Positions 1 to 5,228 of a stretch of 8,645 nucleotides of DNA are shown one piece after another. The position numbers were made by a program, and so were the translations under genes. The DNA lies in NCBI GenBank assembly GCA_964537075.1, contig CAZIBB010000037.1, forward strand, positions 1 through 8,645. Direction: 5' to 3'. Positions within the stretch are counted from its first letter, which is position 1, and each line of letters starts with the position of its first letter. This DNA is from CAYTED01 sp964537075. Lineage in GTDB: Bacteria; Patescibacteriota; Minisyncoccia; Moranbacterales; UBA1568. Below the pieces are notes generated by a model. The model was not told where the DNA came from and ran no database searches. It saw only the letters and a list, made by a program, of their open reading frames with translations.

Positions 1-1738
1 CGGCTTCCGAAGAGTCGACATCATGGAAGGATCCGTCATAGACCGTCGCCTTCACGTCCACCACCGGATATCCGGCGAGCACACCGTTCGTCAGCGCATC
101 CTCGACACCCTTCTGGATCGGCTTGATGAATTCCTGAGGGATGACACCGCCCTTCGTCGCATCGATGAATTCGAATCCCTTTTCCTTGTCATCCTGCGGT
201 TCCACGCGGAGCCAGCAATGACCGTACTGTCCGCGACCGCCCGACTGGCGGATATATTTTCCTTCGGCTTCGGCCATTTCACGAATCGTTTCGCGATACG
301 CCACCTGCGGACGACCCTGATTCACTTCCACCTTGAATTCGCGCTTCATGCGATCGACGAGGATATCGAGATGGAGCTCACCCATGCCCGAAAGGATCGT
401 CTGTCCACTCTCTTCATCGGTGTGCACACGGAAAGTCGGATCCTCTTCGGAAAGTTTCTTCAGGGCGATACCCATTTTCTCCTGATCGGCCTTCGTCTTC
501 GGCTCCACGGAAATATCGATAACCGGTTCCGGGAAAGTGATGGATTCGAGGATGATCTGATTGTCCACATCGCACAATGTATTGCCTGTCGTCGTCGCCT
601 TCATTCCGACGAGTGCGCCGATATCTCCGGCGTACAACTCCTCGATTTCCTCGCGATGGTTGGCATGCATGCGGACAATGCGTCCGATACGCTCGCGCTC
701 ACCCTTGGAAGAGTTCATCACATAGGATCCGGCTTTGATCATACCGGAATAGACGCGGAAAAATGTCAGCTGTCCGATGAATGGATCGGTCGCGATCTTG
801 AAAGCGAGGGACGAAAATGGTTCGTCATCGCTTGGCTTCCGCTGTATCGGGGCATCGGTCTTCGGATCAGTACCATCGACTGGCAGCACATCTTCCGGGG
901 ATGGAAGATAGTCTACGACACCGTCGAGTACGAGCTGGACACCCTTGTTGCGAAGGGCGGTTCCCACGAAAATAGGATGGAGTTTCACGCTGATCACGGC
1001 ACGACGGAGTGCCGCCTTCAACTCATCGACAGAAATCTCCTCGCCATTTAGATACTTTTCTGTCAAAGCATCATCGGTCTCGGAAATTTTTTCTACCATT
1101 TTTTCGCGATATGACTTCGCCTTGTCGACATATTCGGCAGGAATTTCTCCGGTAACCACTTTCTCACCCATTTCTCCCTCGAAAGTCACTCCCTTCATCA
1201 TCATGAGATCGACGACGCCGAAGAAGTCGCCACGCTCCCCCATCGGGATCTGTACGGCGATAGCATTCGGAGTCAAGCGATTCCGGATCGAATCAACGGC
1301 ATCCTCGAAAATAGCGCCATCCTTATCGATCTTATTGATAAAGCACATACGCGGCACCTCATATTTCTCCGCCTGGCGCCACACGGTCTCGGATTGCGGT
1401 TCGACGCCTTCCTTCCCATCAAATACCACCACACCACCATCCAGAACACGGAGTGATCGCTCTACCTCGACGGTGAAGTCCACATGACCGGGGGTATCGA
1501 TGATATTGATCTGATGATCCTTCCAAAAACAGGTGGTCGCGGCGGACGTGATCGTGATGCCGCGCTCCTGTTCCTGTTCCATCCAGTCCATGGTCGCCGC
1601 ACCCTCATGTACCTCGCCGATCTTATGCGTGATACCGGTATAGAACAGGATACGTTCGGTCGTCGTCGTCTTACCGGCATCGATATGCGCGATAATTCCG
1701 ATATTGCGAAACATATTCATGGGTTTGGTGCGAGCCAT
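1..1738 (-). CDS. fusA: Elongation factor G, 5' part (runs off the window)
   Basis: Translational GTPase that drives ribosomal translocation and, with ribosome recycling factor, subunit splitting. The first 579 codons are present. The G domain shows G1 AHIDAGKT at residues 17-24, a switch I RGITIT at 59-64, G3 DTPGH at 81-85 and G4 NKID at 135-138. Domain II and III follow, then domain IV with the GGRGQYGH segment and YDGSFHDVDSSE at the edge. The end of domain IV and all of domain V lie outside the window; complete EF-G is usually about 700 residues. The start is the ATG at 1738; Met7 and Met9 are weaker alternatives. No Shine-Dalgarno site is visible; the leader is a heptamer array instead. 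It is the last visible gene of rpsL-rpsG-fusA. A long plus-strand open frame lies opposite it and is a shadow. Confidence 0.98.
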   Translation of the reverse strand, partial: MARTKPMNMFRNIGIIAHIDAGKTTTTERILFYTGITHKIGEVHEGAATMDWMEQEQERGITITSAATTCFWKDHQINIIDTPGHVDFTVEVERSLRVLDGGVVVFDGKEGVEPQSETVWRQAEKYEVPRMCFINKIDKDGAIFEDAVDSIRNRLTPNAIAVQIPMGERGDFFGVVDLMMMKGVTFEGEMGEKVVTGEIPAEYVDKAKSYREKMVEKISETDDALTEKYLNGEEISVDELKAALRRAVISVKLHPIFVGTALRNKGVQLVLDGVVDYLPSPEDVLPVDGTDPKTDAPIQRKPSDDEPFSSLAFKIATDPFIGQLTFFRVYSGMIKAGSYVMNSSKGERERIGRIVRMHANHREEIEELYAGDIGALVGMKATTTGNTLCDVDNQIILESITFPEPVIDISVEPKTKADQEKMGIALKKLSEEDPTFRVHTDEESGQTILSGMGELHLDILVDRMKREFKVEVNQGRPQVAYRETIREMAEAEGKYIRQSGGRGQYGHCWLRVEPQDDKEKGFEFIDATKGGVIPQEFIKPIQKGVEDALTNGVLAGYPVVDVKATVYDGSFHDVDSSEA

Positions 1739-1749
1739 ATTTTTAGACA

Positions 1750-1791
1750 GATTTACGATTTATGATTTTAGATTTATGAATAGAGATTTCT
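1750..1791. repeat. Heptamer array in the fusA leader (6 units)
   Basis: Read on the plus strand, six consecutive 7-base units start at 1750, 1757, 1764, 1771, 1778 and 1785. Each begins with GA, and most fit GATTTAN (for example GATTTAC, GATTTAT). The array ends 11 bases before the fusA start codon and takes the place where a Shine-Dalgarno site would be expected. On the fusA sense strand it reads as AT-rich, probably unstructured RNA unless it pairs with the array at 1858-1899. Function unknown. Confidence 0.8.
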
Positions 1792-1857
1792 TTGCTTGAT
1801 ACTATCGATCGCGAGATAAAAAAATTGAGGATTTCCGAGAAAGGTAAGGAATGCCCT

Positions 1858-1899
1858 GGCAATCCTCATTCTTAAATCATACATCCTCAATCGTAAATC
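1858..1899. repeat. Heptamer array behind rpsG (6 units), inverted to the fusA leader array
   Basis: On the minus (sense) strand six 7-base units run from 1899 down to 1858, each beginning GA, starting with GATTTAC and GATTGAG. The array begins 5 bases past the rpsG stop. It is in the opposite orientation to the array at 1750-1791: GATTTACGATT at 1750-1760 is the exact reverse complement of 1889-1899, and TATGATTT at 1761-1768 is the reverse complement of 1874-1881. The transcript could therefore form a long imperfect stem spanning the rpsG-fusA spacer. Confidence 0.78.
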
Positions 1900-1903
1900 A
1901 GTT

Positions 1904-2371
1904 TTATGCGAAGTGAGCGAAAGCCTTGTTGGCATCAGCCATACGATGGACTTCTTCACGCTTCTTCATGGCGGCCCCGACTCGGTTTGAGGCATCGATC
2001 AGTTCATCGGCCAATTTCTCAGCCATAGCCTTTCCCTTACGCTTGCGGCACACCTCACGGATCCAACGCATCGCAAGTGTCTGCCGACGCTCTCCCGATA
2101 CCGGAATCGGCACCTGATAGTTCGCACCGCCGACGCGCCGGCTCTTCAGCTCAAGAAGCGGAGAGACATTCTTGATCGCCTGTTCGAAGGTATTGAGTCC
2201 GCCCTTTTTCGTCCGATCATGGATGATGTCGAAAGCGTCATAAATAATCCCCTGCGCGACGGTTTTCTTCCCGTTCCACATGATGAGTCCGATGAAATGG
2301 CCGACCAAAGGATTGTCAAAGCGCACATCCGCCTTCCATTCCCGATTCAGTTGTCGTTTCCGTCGTGGCAT
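1904..2371 (-). CDS. rpsG: 30S ribosomal protein S7
   Basis: Primary 16S rRNA-binding protein that nucleates assembly of the 30S head and lies near the E site and mRNA exit. The product is 155 residues, the normal length for bacterial S7. The N-terminal PRRKR basic tail is present, as are GGANYQVP in the middle and the C-terminal signature KKREEVHRMADANKAFAH. The start is the ATG at 2371, which gives the canonical MPRRKR N-terminus. No Shine-Dalgarno site is visible upstream; the leader is made of 7-base repeats. It lies between rpsL and fusA in conserved str-operon order, with 90 and 165 bases of spacer. These gaps are long for ribosomal genes, which are often nearly contiguous, and both are filled by repeat arrays. 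Confidence 0.99.
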   Translation of the reverse strand: MPRRKRQLNREWKADVRFDNPLVGHFIGLIMWNGKKTVAQGIIYDAFDIIHDRTKKGGLNTFEQAIKNVSPLLELKSRRVGGANYQVPIPVSGERRQTLAMRWIREVCRKRKGKAMAEKLADELIDASNRVGAAMKKREEVHRMADANKAFAHFA

Positions 2372-2385
2372 ACATTATTCTAAAA

Positions 2386-2458
2386 ACTTACGACTTATCA
2401 ACTGACGACTGACGACACATCTCTCCGTCGTTCGTTGTTTGTCGTTCGTTGTTTGTTA
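2386..2458. repeat. Two heptamer arrays filling the rpsL-rpsG spacer
   Basis: Read on the plus strand, 2386-2414 holds ACTTACG and ACTTATC, one extra A, then ACTGACG twice. Positions 2424-2458 hold TCCGTCG followed by TTCGTTG, TTTGTCG, TTCGTTG and TTTGTTA. Both halves keep a 7-base period but use different words. The words are partly complementary (GACGAC against GTCGTT), so the two halves face each other as loosely inverted arrays, like those in the rpsG-fusA spacer but with unrelated sequence. Together they occupy nearly the whole gap between the two genes. Confidence 0.75.
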
Positions 2459-2461
2459 CAA

Positions 2462-2881
2462 TTAGTCTTTCTTCTTGTCCTTCTTCACGCCATACTTCGA
2501 GCGGCTCTGCTTGCGACCGGTCACTCCTGCAGCATCAAATGATCCTCTCACGACGTGATACCGGACACCCGGAAGATCCTTTACTCGTCCTCCGCGAATC
2601 ATGACGATAGAGTGTTCCTGAAGATTATGACCTTCCCCCGGGATATACGCCGACACTTCCATACCGTTCGTAATGCGTACGCGACAGATTTTTCGGAGAG
2701 CGGAGTTTGGCTTCTTTGGGGTCATCGTTGTCACCTTGAGACAGACTCCGCGCTTAAAGGGACTATCAGAGAGTTTCAGACGATTCTTCACGCCATTCCA
2801 TGACAAAGTCATAGCTGGTGACTGAGACTTTTTCTTGGTCGGCGTGCGACCTTTTTTCACTAACTGATTGATGGTAGCCAC
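2462..2881 (-). CDS. rpsL: 30S ribosomal protein S12
   Basis: Decoding-centre protein of the 30S subunit and the classic site of streptomycin-resistance mutations. The product is 139 residues, a length typical of the longer S12 form. Key conserved segments are visible: KPNSALRK at 57-64, GEGHNLQEHS at 82-91 and GRVKDLPGVRYH at 98-109, followed by a Lys-rich tail. I chose the GTG at 2881 because it gives the canonical MATINQLVKKG N-terminus. The upstream ATG would add 44 unlike residues and would start upstream of the promoter -35 box. No Shine-Dalgarno site is visible; the bases before GTG are a 14-base tandem repeat. It is the first gene of the str operon, transcribed from the promoter at 2967-2995. 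Confidence 0.98.
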   Translation of the reverse strand: MATINQLVKKGRTPTKKKSQSPAMTLSWNGVKNRLKLSDSPFKRGVCLKVTTMTPKKPNSALRKICRVRITNGMEVSAYIPGEGHNLQEHSIVMIRGGRVKDLPGVRYHVVRGSFDAAGVTGRKQSRSKYGVKKDKKKD

Positions 2882-2890
2882 AAATATGAA

Positions 2891-2918
2891 ATTTAGAATG
2901 TAGAATTTAGAATGTAGA
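2891..2918. repeat. Perfect 14-base tandem repeat (4 heptamers) in the rpsL leader
   Basis: The unit ATTTAGAATGTAGA occurs twice in exact tandem (plus strand), and each unit is itself two related heptamers, ATTTAGA and ATGTAGA. The array ends 10 bases before the GTG start. The heptamer is a rotation of GAATTTA, close to the words in the fusA, M50-protease and mscL leaders. Confidence 0.9.
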
Positions 2919-2937
2919 AAAACTCTGACAATAAAAC

Positions 2938-2955
2938 AAAAAAGCCATCGCTTTT
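2938..2955 (-). terminator. Small U-tailed hairpin in the str-operon leader
   Basis: On the minus strand AAAAGC and GCTTTT form a 6-bp stem with a GATG loop, and the run of T continues past the stem. It begins only about five bases after the predicted transcription start, so it could act as a weak attenuator or 5' protective structure. The stem is AT-rich and short, and it may be chance. Confidence 0.35.
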
Positions 2956-2966
2956 CCGTATGACCT

Positions 2967-2995
2967 ATAGTATCGAAAAGATTATTTCTTGTCAA
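2967..2995 (-). promoter_or_regulatory. Sigma-70-type promoter of the rpsL-rpsG-fusA operon
   Basis: On the minus strand a perfect -35 TTGACA (2995-2990) is followed by a 17-base spacer and a -10 TACTAT (2972-2967). Transcription should start near 2960, giving a leader of about 80 bases before the rpsL GTG. It lies downstream of the protease gene on the same strand, so it gives the operon its own start. Confidence 0.8.
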
Positions 2996-3036
2996 TACTG
3001 CCATTCTGCTCACATTTCCTCTCTCCTCTCACCCTA

Positions 3037-3750
3037 CTACACCGCTATTCCGAAGAAAATGCCGAGCATCCTATTGATAAAAATACTGATCGGATAGGGA
3101 AAAAAGATGATGATAAAAAGAAGCATCATAAATCCGTATTGCTCAAATAAGGCGATCGTCTCCTCCTTCATGCGAAAAACCGTAAAGAGGATCTTCGAGC
3201 CGTCCAGGGGCGGTACCGGTATGAGATTGAAACAGCCGAGAATCACATTCCATGAGATAAGCATGAGCAGAATGACGAAGAAAATCGACGGAAACGAGCC
3301 GGCGACATTATTTGCCAAGGACTCCCATCCGCCGCCCTGAAAAGCGGCGAACTGGAAATACCGCAGAATGTCTATTTTCTCAAAGGCCCGGAGAGGGAAA
3401 GCGAGCGCGATCAATGCGGCGATGATGGCAATGATGAAGTTCACAGCGGGTCCGGCAAGCGCCACATAGAGTGGACCATTCTTTTGGTCGCGGAGATTAT
3501 ACGGATTATAGGGAACCGGTTTTGCCCAACCGAAGATAAACCCAACCTTCGAAAGGAAGAGAAGGAGCGGGAGAATCACCGAGCCGAACCAGTCGATATG
3601 ATTCATCGGATTGAGATTCAGTCGTCCCGCATACTGGGCTGTCTTATCCCCGAGCCAGAGAGCCACGATGCCATGCGCCACTTCATGGATAATGATCGAG
3701 TAAACAAGCGTGATGAGATAAAAACCGATGAGTACTATTTCTTGGGACAT
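3037..3750 (-). CDS. Site-2 protease family (M50) intramembrane zinc metalloprotease
   Basis: A 237-residue polytopic membrane protein of the M50B family, which cleaves transmembrane helices within the bilayer. The zinc-binding HEVAH is at residues 22-26 inside the first hydrophobic segment. The third ligand motif is NLIPVPPLDG, with Asp183. Between them are the conserved stretches NPMNHIDWFGSVILP (47-61), GWAKPVPYNP (74-83) and ALAGPAVNF (97-105). Several hydrophobic segments follow and no PDZ domain is seen, matching the small bacterial YwhC-like subgroup rather than RseP. The substrate cannot be inferred. The start is the ATG at 3750, without a visible Shine-Dalgarno site. No convincing terminator separates it from the str operon, so some read-through into rpsL is possible. 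It is divergent to rpmB. Confidence 0.95.
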   Translation of the reverse strand: MSQEIVLIGFYLITLVYSIIIHEVAHGIVALWLGDKTAQYAGRLNLNPMNHIDWFGSVILPLLLFLSKVGFIFGWAKPVPYNPYNLRDQKNGPLYVALAGPAVNFIIAIIAALIALAFPLRAFEKIDILRYFQFAAFQGGGWESLANNVAGSFPSIFFVILLMLISWNVILGCFNLIPVPPLDGSKILFTVFRMKEETIALFEQYGFMMLLFIIIFFPYPISIFINRMLGIFFGIAV

Positions 3751-3757
3751 AATCCGA

Positions 3758-3792
3758 GAGATGAGATATTAGATATTGGATATTAGATGTAC
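3758..3792. repeat. Heptamer array in the M50 protease leader (5 units)
   Basis: On the plus strand, units start at 3758, 3765, 3772, 3779 and 3786, each beginning GA. The central three are GATATTA, GATATTG and GATATTA. Less regular GA-rich heptamers may continue to about 3820. The array starts 7 bases before the protease start codon, the same placement as in the fusA and rpsL leaders. Confidence 0.78.
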
Positions 3793-3818
3793 AAAGATAG
3801 AGAAAAGAGAGCTCAGAG

Positions 3819-3873
3819 GATTTTTTATAACGGTCGTTCCGCTCTTTGAGCGGTGCGTCCACTGTAAAAAATC
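3819..3873. repeat. Hairpin repeat element, copy A
   Basis: Constant ends CGGTCGTTCC (3831-3840) and GGTGCGTCC (3852-3860) enclose an inner hairpin CCGCTC-TTT-GAGCGG (3839-3853). Outside these, GATTTTTTA (3819-3827) and TAAAAAATC (3865-3873) are perfect 9-base inverted arms, so the whole 55 bases can fold into one long hairpin. It resembles a bidirectional terminator, yet it lies between two divergent genes, where no transcript should be ending. Copies B and C share the constant ends. Confidence 0.8.
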
Positions 3874-3880
3874 TGGAATC

Positions 3881-3909
3881 TTGCCAAGAAGGCGATTCCA
3901 TGATACGCT
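3881..3909 (+). promoter_or_regulatory. Predicted promoter of rpmB
   Basis: -35 TTGCCA (3881-3886), 17-base spacer, -10 TACGCT (3904-3909). A start near 3916 leaves a leader of about 22 bases before the rpmB ATG. The -35 is close to consensus and the -10 is weak. The ndk promoter has the same -35 and an almost identical -10. Confidence 0.55.
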
Positions 3910-3937
3910 TTCCCTTGTAATTAAGCAATCTCTTTTT

Positions 3938-4117
3938 ATGAGCCGAACCTGTGAACTGACCGGACGGGGAACTGCCGTCGGGAACAAGCGAAGTCATTCG
4001 AATATCGCTACGAGGCGTACCTTCAAAGTCAATGTCCAAACCAAACACGTCAATGGCGTAAAGATGAAACTCTCGACGCGTGCCATCCGCACCCTCGCCA
4101 AGCAAGCCACCAAGTAA
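3938..4117 (+). CDS. rpmB: 50S ribosomal protein L28
   Basis: Small basic protein of the large ribosomal subunit. The product is 59 residues, slightly shorter than most L28 proteins. The N-terminus MSRTCELTGRG, then GNKRSHS and TRRTFKVNVQ, follow the L28 pattern, and the C-terminal half is Lys/Arg-rich. Only one Cys is present, so this is the form that does not bind zinc through paired CxxC motifs. The start is the ATG at 3938; no Shine-Dalgarno site is seen in the short leader. The gene is a single-gene transcription unit with its own promoter and strong terminator, and is not paired with rpmG here. Confidence 0.95.
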   Translation: MSRTCELTGRGTAVGNKRSHSNIATRRTFKVNVQTKHVNGVKMKLSTRAIRTLAKQATK

Positions 4118-4124
4118 CAAAGCG

Positions 4125-4156
4125 CCCTCCGATGTACATCGGAGGGTTTTGTTTTT
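4125..4156 (+). terminator. Intrinsic terminator of rpmB
   Basis: CCCTCCGATGT followed by its exact reverse complement (4125-4146) forms a perfect 22-base palindrome, seven bases past the stop. It is followed by a T-rich tail with nine T in ten bases (4147-4156). This is the cleanest terminator in the window. Confidence 0.93.
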
Positions 4157-4212
4157 AGCGGTCGTTCCGCCTATGGGCGGCCAGCCTCGCCGGCTAGGCG
4201 GGTGCGTCCGCT
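4157..4212. repeat. Hairpin repeat element, copy B
   Basis: Constant ends CGGTCGTTCC (4159-4168) and GGTGCGTCCG (4201-4210) flank a 32-base GC-rich interior with its own stems (CCGCC with GGCGG; AGCC with GGCT). The outermost AGCGG (4157-4161) and CCGCT (4208-4212) are perfectly complementary. As plus-strand RNA, the two constant ends pair with each other apart from two U-U mismatches and a G-U pair. It abuts the T-tail of the rpmB terminator and precedes the mscL leader. Confidence 0.82.
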
Positions 4213-4214
4213 AT

Positions 4215-4256
4215 TTCTAAACTCTATCTCCTAACTTCTAAACTCTTCTCTAAGAT
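4215..4256. repeat. Heptamer array in the mscL leader
   Basis: Six 7-base units fill the bases directly up to the ATG. TTCTAAA at 4215-4221 recurs exactly at 4236-4242, 21 bases (three periods) later, and TCCTAAC lies at 4229-4235. TTCTAAA is a rotation of the reverse complement of the rpsL-leader word. Relative to the gene the orientation is therefore the same as in the minus-strand leaders. No Shine-Dalgarno site is present. Confidence 0.72.
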
Positions 4257-4661
4257 ATGCTCCAAGATTTCAAAAAATTTGCACTAAAAGGAAATGTCGT
4301 CGATCTCGCAATCGGTGTCATCATCGGCGCCGCCTTCGGAAAAATCGTCACATCCCTCGTGACCGATATCATCACCCCGCTCATCGGAATACTCCTTCAT
4401 GGTATCGACATCACCGACCTCACTCTCACCATTGGAGCTTCCACCATCACCTATGGGAATTTCCTCCAATCCATCGTCGACTTCCTTATCATTTCCTTCG
4501 CGATCTGGATCGCCATCAAACAAGTAACGAAGCTTCGAAAGAAATTTGGACTCCTCGAGGAAGAAGTCGTCCCCACGCCGCAAACCAAAGACTGCCCGCA
4601 GTGCTTCTCGAAAATCCACAAGGAAGCGACCCGCTGTCCTCACTGCACTTCAAACATGTAA
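4257..4661 (+). CDS. mscL: Large-conductance mechanosensitive channel MscL with C-terminal zinc ribbon
   Basis: Homopentameric membrane channel that opens under membrane tension to release solutes during hypo-osmotic shock. The product is 134 residues. The amphipathic N-terminus DFKKFALKGNVVDLAIGVIIG leads into the pore helix TM1 (about 14-45), with the glycine- and alanine-rich face AIGVIIGAAFG. A periplasmic loop and TM2 (about 68-92) follow. After a short charged linker, the usual cytoplasmic helix is replaced or extended by a treble-cysteine-type ribbon, CPQC (113-116) and CPHC (127-130). Such zinc-ribbon MscL variants are known in several lineages. The start is the ATG at 4257. No promoter is clear between the rpmB terminator and this gene. 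Confidence 0.96.
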   Translation: MLQDFKKFALKGNVVDLAIGVIIGAAFGKIVTSLVTDIITPLIGILLHGIDITDLTLTIGASTITYGNFLQSIVDFLIISFAIWIAIKQVTKLRKKFGLLEEEVVPTPQTKDCPQCFSKIHKEATRCPHCTSNM

Positions 4662-4665
4662 TTCT

Positions 4666-4735
4666 TTTAAAAAGGTCGATCCTTGGGATGGGTCTTAAGC
4701 CTGCCTGCCGGTAGGCAGGGACCGACCTTTTTAAA
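4666..4735. terminator. Bidirectional terminator-like inverted repeat behind mscL, holding a GC palindrome
   Basis: Thirteen-base arms TTTAAAAAGGTCG (4666-4678) and CGACCTTTTTAAA (4723-4735) are perfectly complementary. The 3' arm supplies a T-tract on the plus strand, and the same is true on the other strand, so it could end mscL transcripts and also minus-strand transcripts. The 44-base interior contains the palindromic repeat at 4697-4721, which sits close to the 3' arm. Confidence 0.8.
4697..4721. repeat. GC palindromic repeat, family 2, copy 1
   Basis: The core, 4700-4719, is a hairpin with 7-base arms CCTGCCT and AGGCAGG around GCCGGT. A 25-base stretch here is identical to the reverse complement of 8582-8606. 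The element lies inside the mscL terminator loop. Confidence 0.9.
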
Positions 4736-4770
4736 GCTTCTGGTGTCCGCTGATGGAACTTTTTTTGCAA

Positions 4771-4805
4771 ATTTAAAAGGGGACAGTCTCGTGGACTATT
4801 CCCCT
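4771..4805 (-). terminator. Terminator of the small Cys-rich ORF
   Basis: On the minus strand, AGGGGA and TCCCCT form a 6-bp stem that continues inward through AGTC and GACT (4778-4805). It is followed by TTTAAATTT. The hairpin begins 43 bases past the stop of the 69-codon ORF. Confidence 0.7.
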
Positions 4806-4848
4806 CTCGCCTGATGTGTAGTGTTGCTCCACATCGGCGTATTTCTTC

Positions 4849-5058
4849 TTACGCGAATCCCCTGGTGGGAATTCGTCCCCCGTGCTTTTTGAGGAAACGC
4901 TGGTACTCTCCTGGATCCACCCCGACAAGGGTAATGCCAAAATTGATACGCACCCGTGCCGGCGGACTACACTCACCAGCACTGACGGTGGCACGACACT
5001 TTGAATGGCCAGCAGAACACCGGCACTCCAAGTTGTGTTCACAACCATTTTTCCTCAT
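4849..5058 (-). CDS. Small Cys-rich protein, function unknown
   Basis: A 69-residue ORF that I do not recognise. The N-terminal half holds five Cys (6, 12, 14, 21, 30) and three His nearby or between (8, 18 and 59 overall), which suggests metal binding or disulfides. The C-terminal half contains INFGITLVGVDPGEYQRFL and ends in a basic stretch. There is no signal peptide or membrane segment. It has the best ribosome binding site in the window (AGGA, eight bases before the ATG), a TATAAT promoter and a terminator, so it forms a complete single-gene unit between mscL and ndk. A different frame at 4773-5048 is also open (91 codons) and could start 10 bases later, so the reading frame is not certain. 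The unit could also be a structured RNA. Confidence 0.45.
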   Translation of the reverse strand: MRKNGCEHNLECRCSAGHSKCRATVSAGECSPPARVRINFGITLVGVDPGEYQRFLKKHGGRIPTRGFA

Positions 5059-5088
5059 ATTTCTCTTCCTTTTTTAAATTACAGAGAA

Positions 5089-5109
5089 GCTCCGTTTCTT
5101 TGTCGGAGC
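5089..5109 (-). other. Hairpin in the leader of the small ORF
   Basis: GCTCCG and CGGAGC form a perfect 6-bp stem with a 9-base loop, ending 30 bases before the start codon. The leader is about 95 bases, long for so small a gene. No riboswitch class is recognised. Confidence 0.45.
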
Positions 5110-5159
5110 CATTTGTACGGAGAAAGGCAGTGCGAAACCACTCCTTCAACGTACCTTAC

Positions 5160-5188
5160 ATTATACCGCAAAACGAATAAAAAAACAA
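5160..5188 (-). promoter_or_regulatory. Promoter of the small Cys-rich ORF
   Basis: A perfect -10 TATAAT (5165-5160 on the minus strand) is preceded, at 17 bases, by TTGTTT (5188-5183). The -35 matches only three of six consensus bases. It overlaps the 3' end of the ndk terminator. Confidence 0.65.
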
Positions 5189-5208
5189 CCCCCTGTCAAG
5201 GAGGGCTG
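5179..5208 (-). terminator. Intrinsic terminator of ndk
   Basis: On the minus strand CAGCCCTC pairs with GGGGGTTG (8 bp, two G-U pairs) around a 7-base loop. A run of seven T (5185-5179) follows directly. It lies 20 bases past the ndk stop. Its 3' arm and T-run double as the -35 region and spacer of the next promoter. Confidence 0.85.
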
Positions 5209-5228
5209 CTTTGGGCGAAAAATCGATA

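Noticed and set aside
23..1051. Long open frame of 342 codons on the plus strand
   Set aside because: It lies entirely opposite fusA, whose frame shows all EF-G motifs without interruption. The product has no recognisable pattern.
2386..2458. CRISPR-like array
   Set aside because: Units are 7 bases, directly adjacent and degenerate, with no spacers and no cas genes.
2882..3013. N-terminal extension of S12 from an upstream ATG
   Set aside because: It would translate through the promoter and the 14-base repeat, and no S12 has such an extension. The GTG at 2881 gives the canonical N-terminus.
4814..5077. Plus-strand open frame of 87 codons
   Set aside because: No ribosome binding site or promoter in that direction; the minus strand has both plus a terminator.
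5194..5199. Perfect TTGACA upstream of the TATAAT at 5160
   Set aside because: Spacing is 28 bases, too long for sigma-70. It lies in the loop of the ndk terminator.
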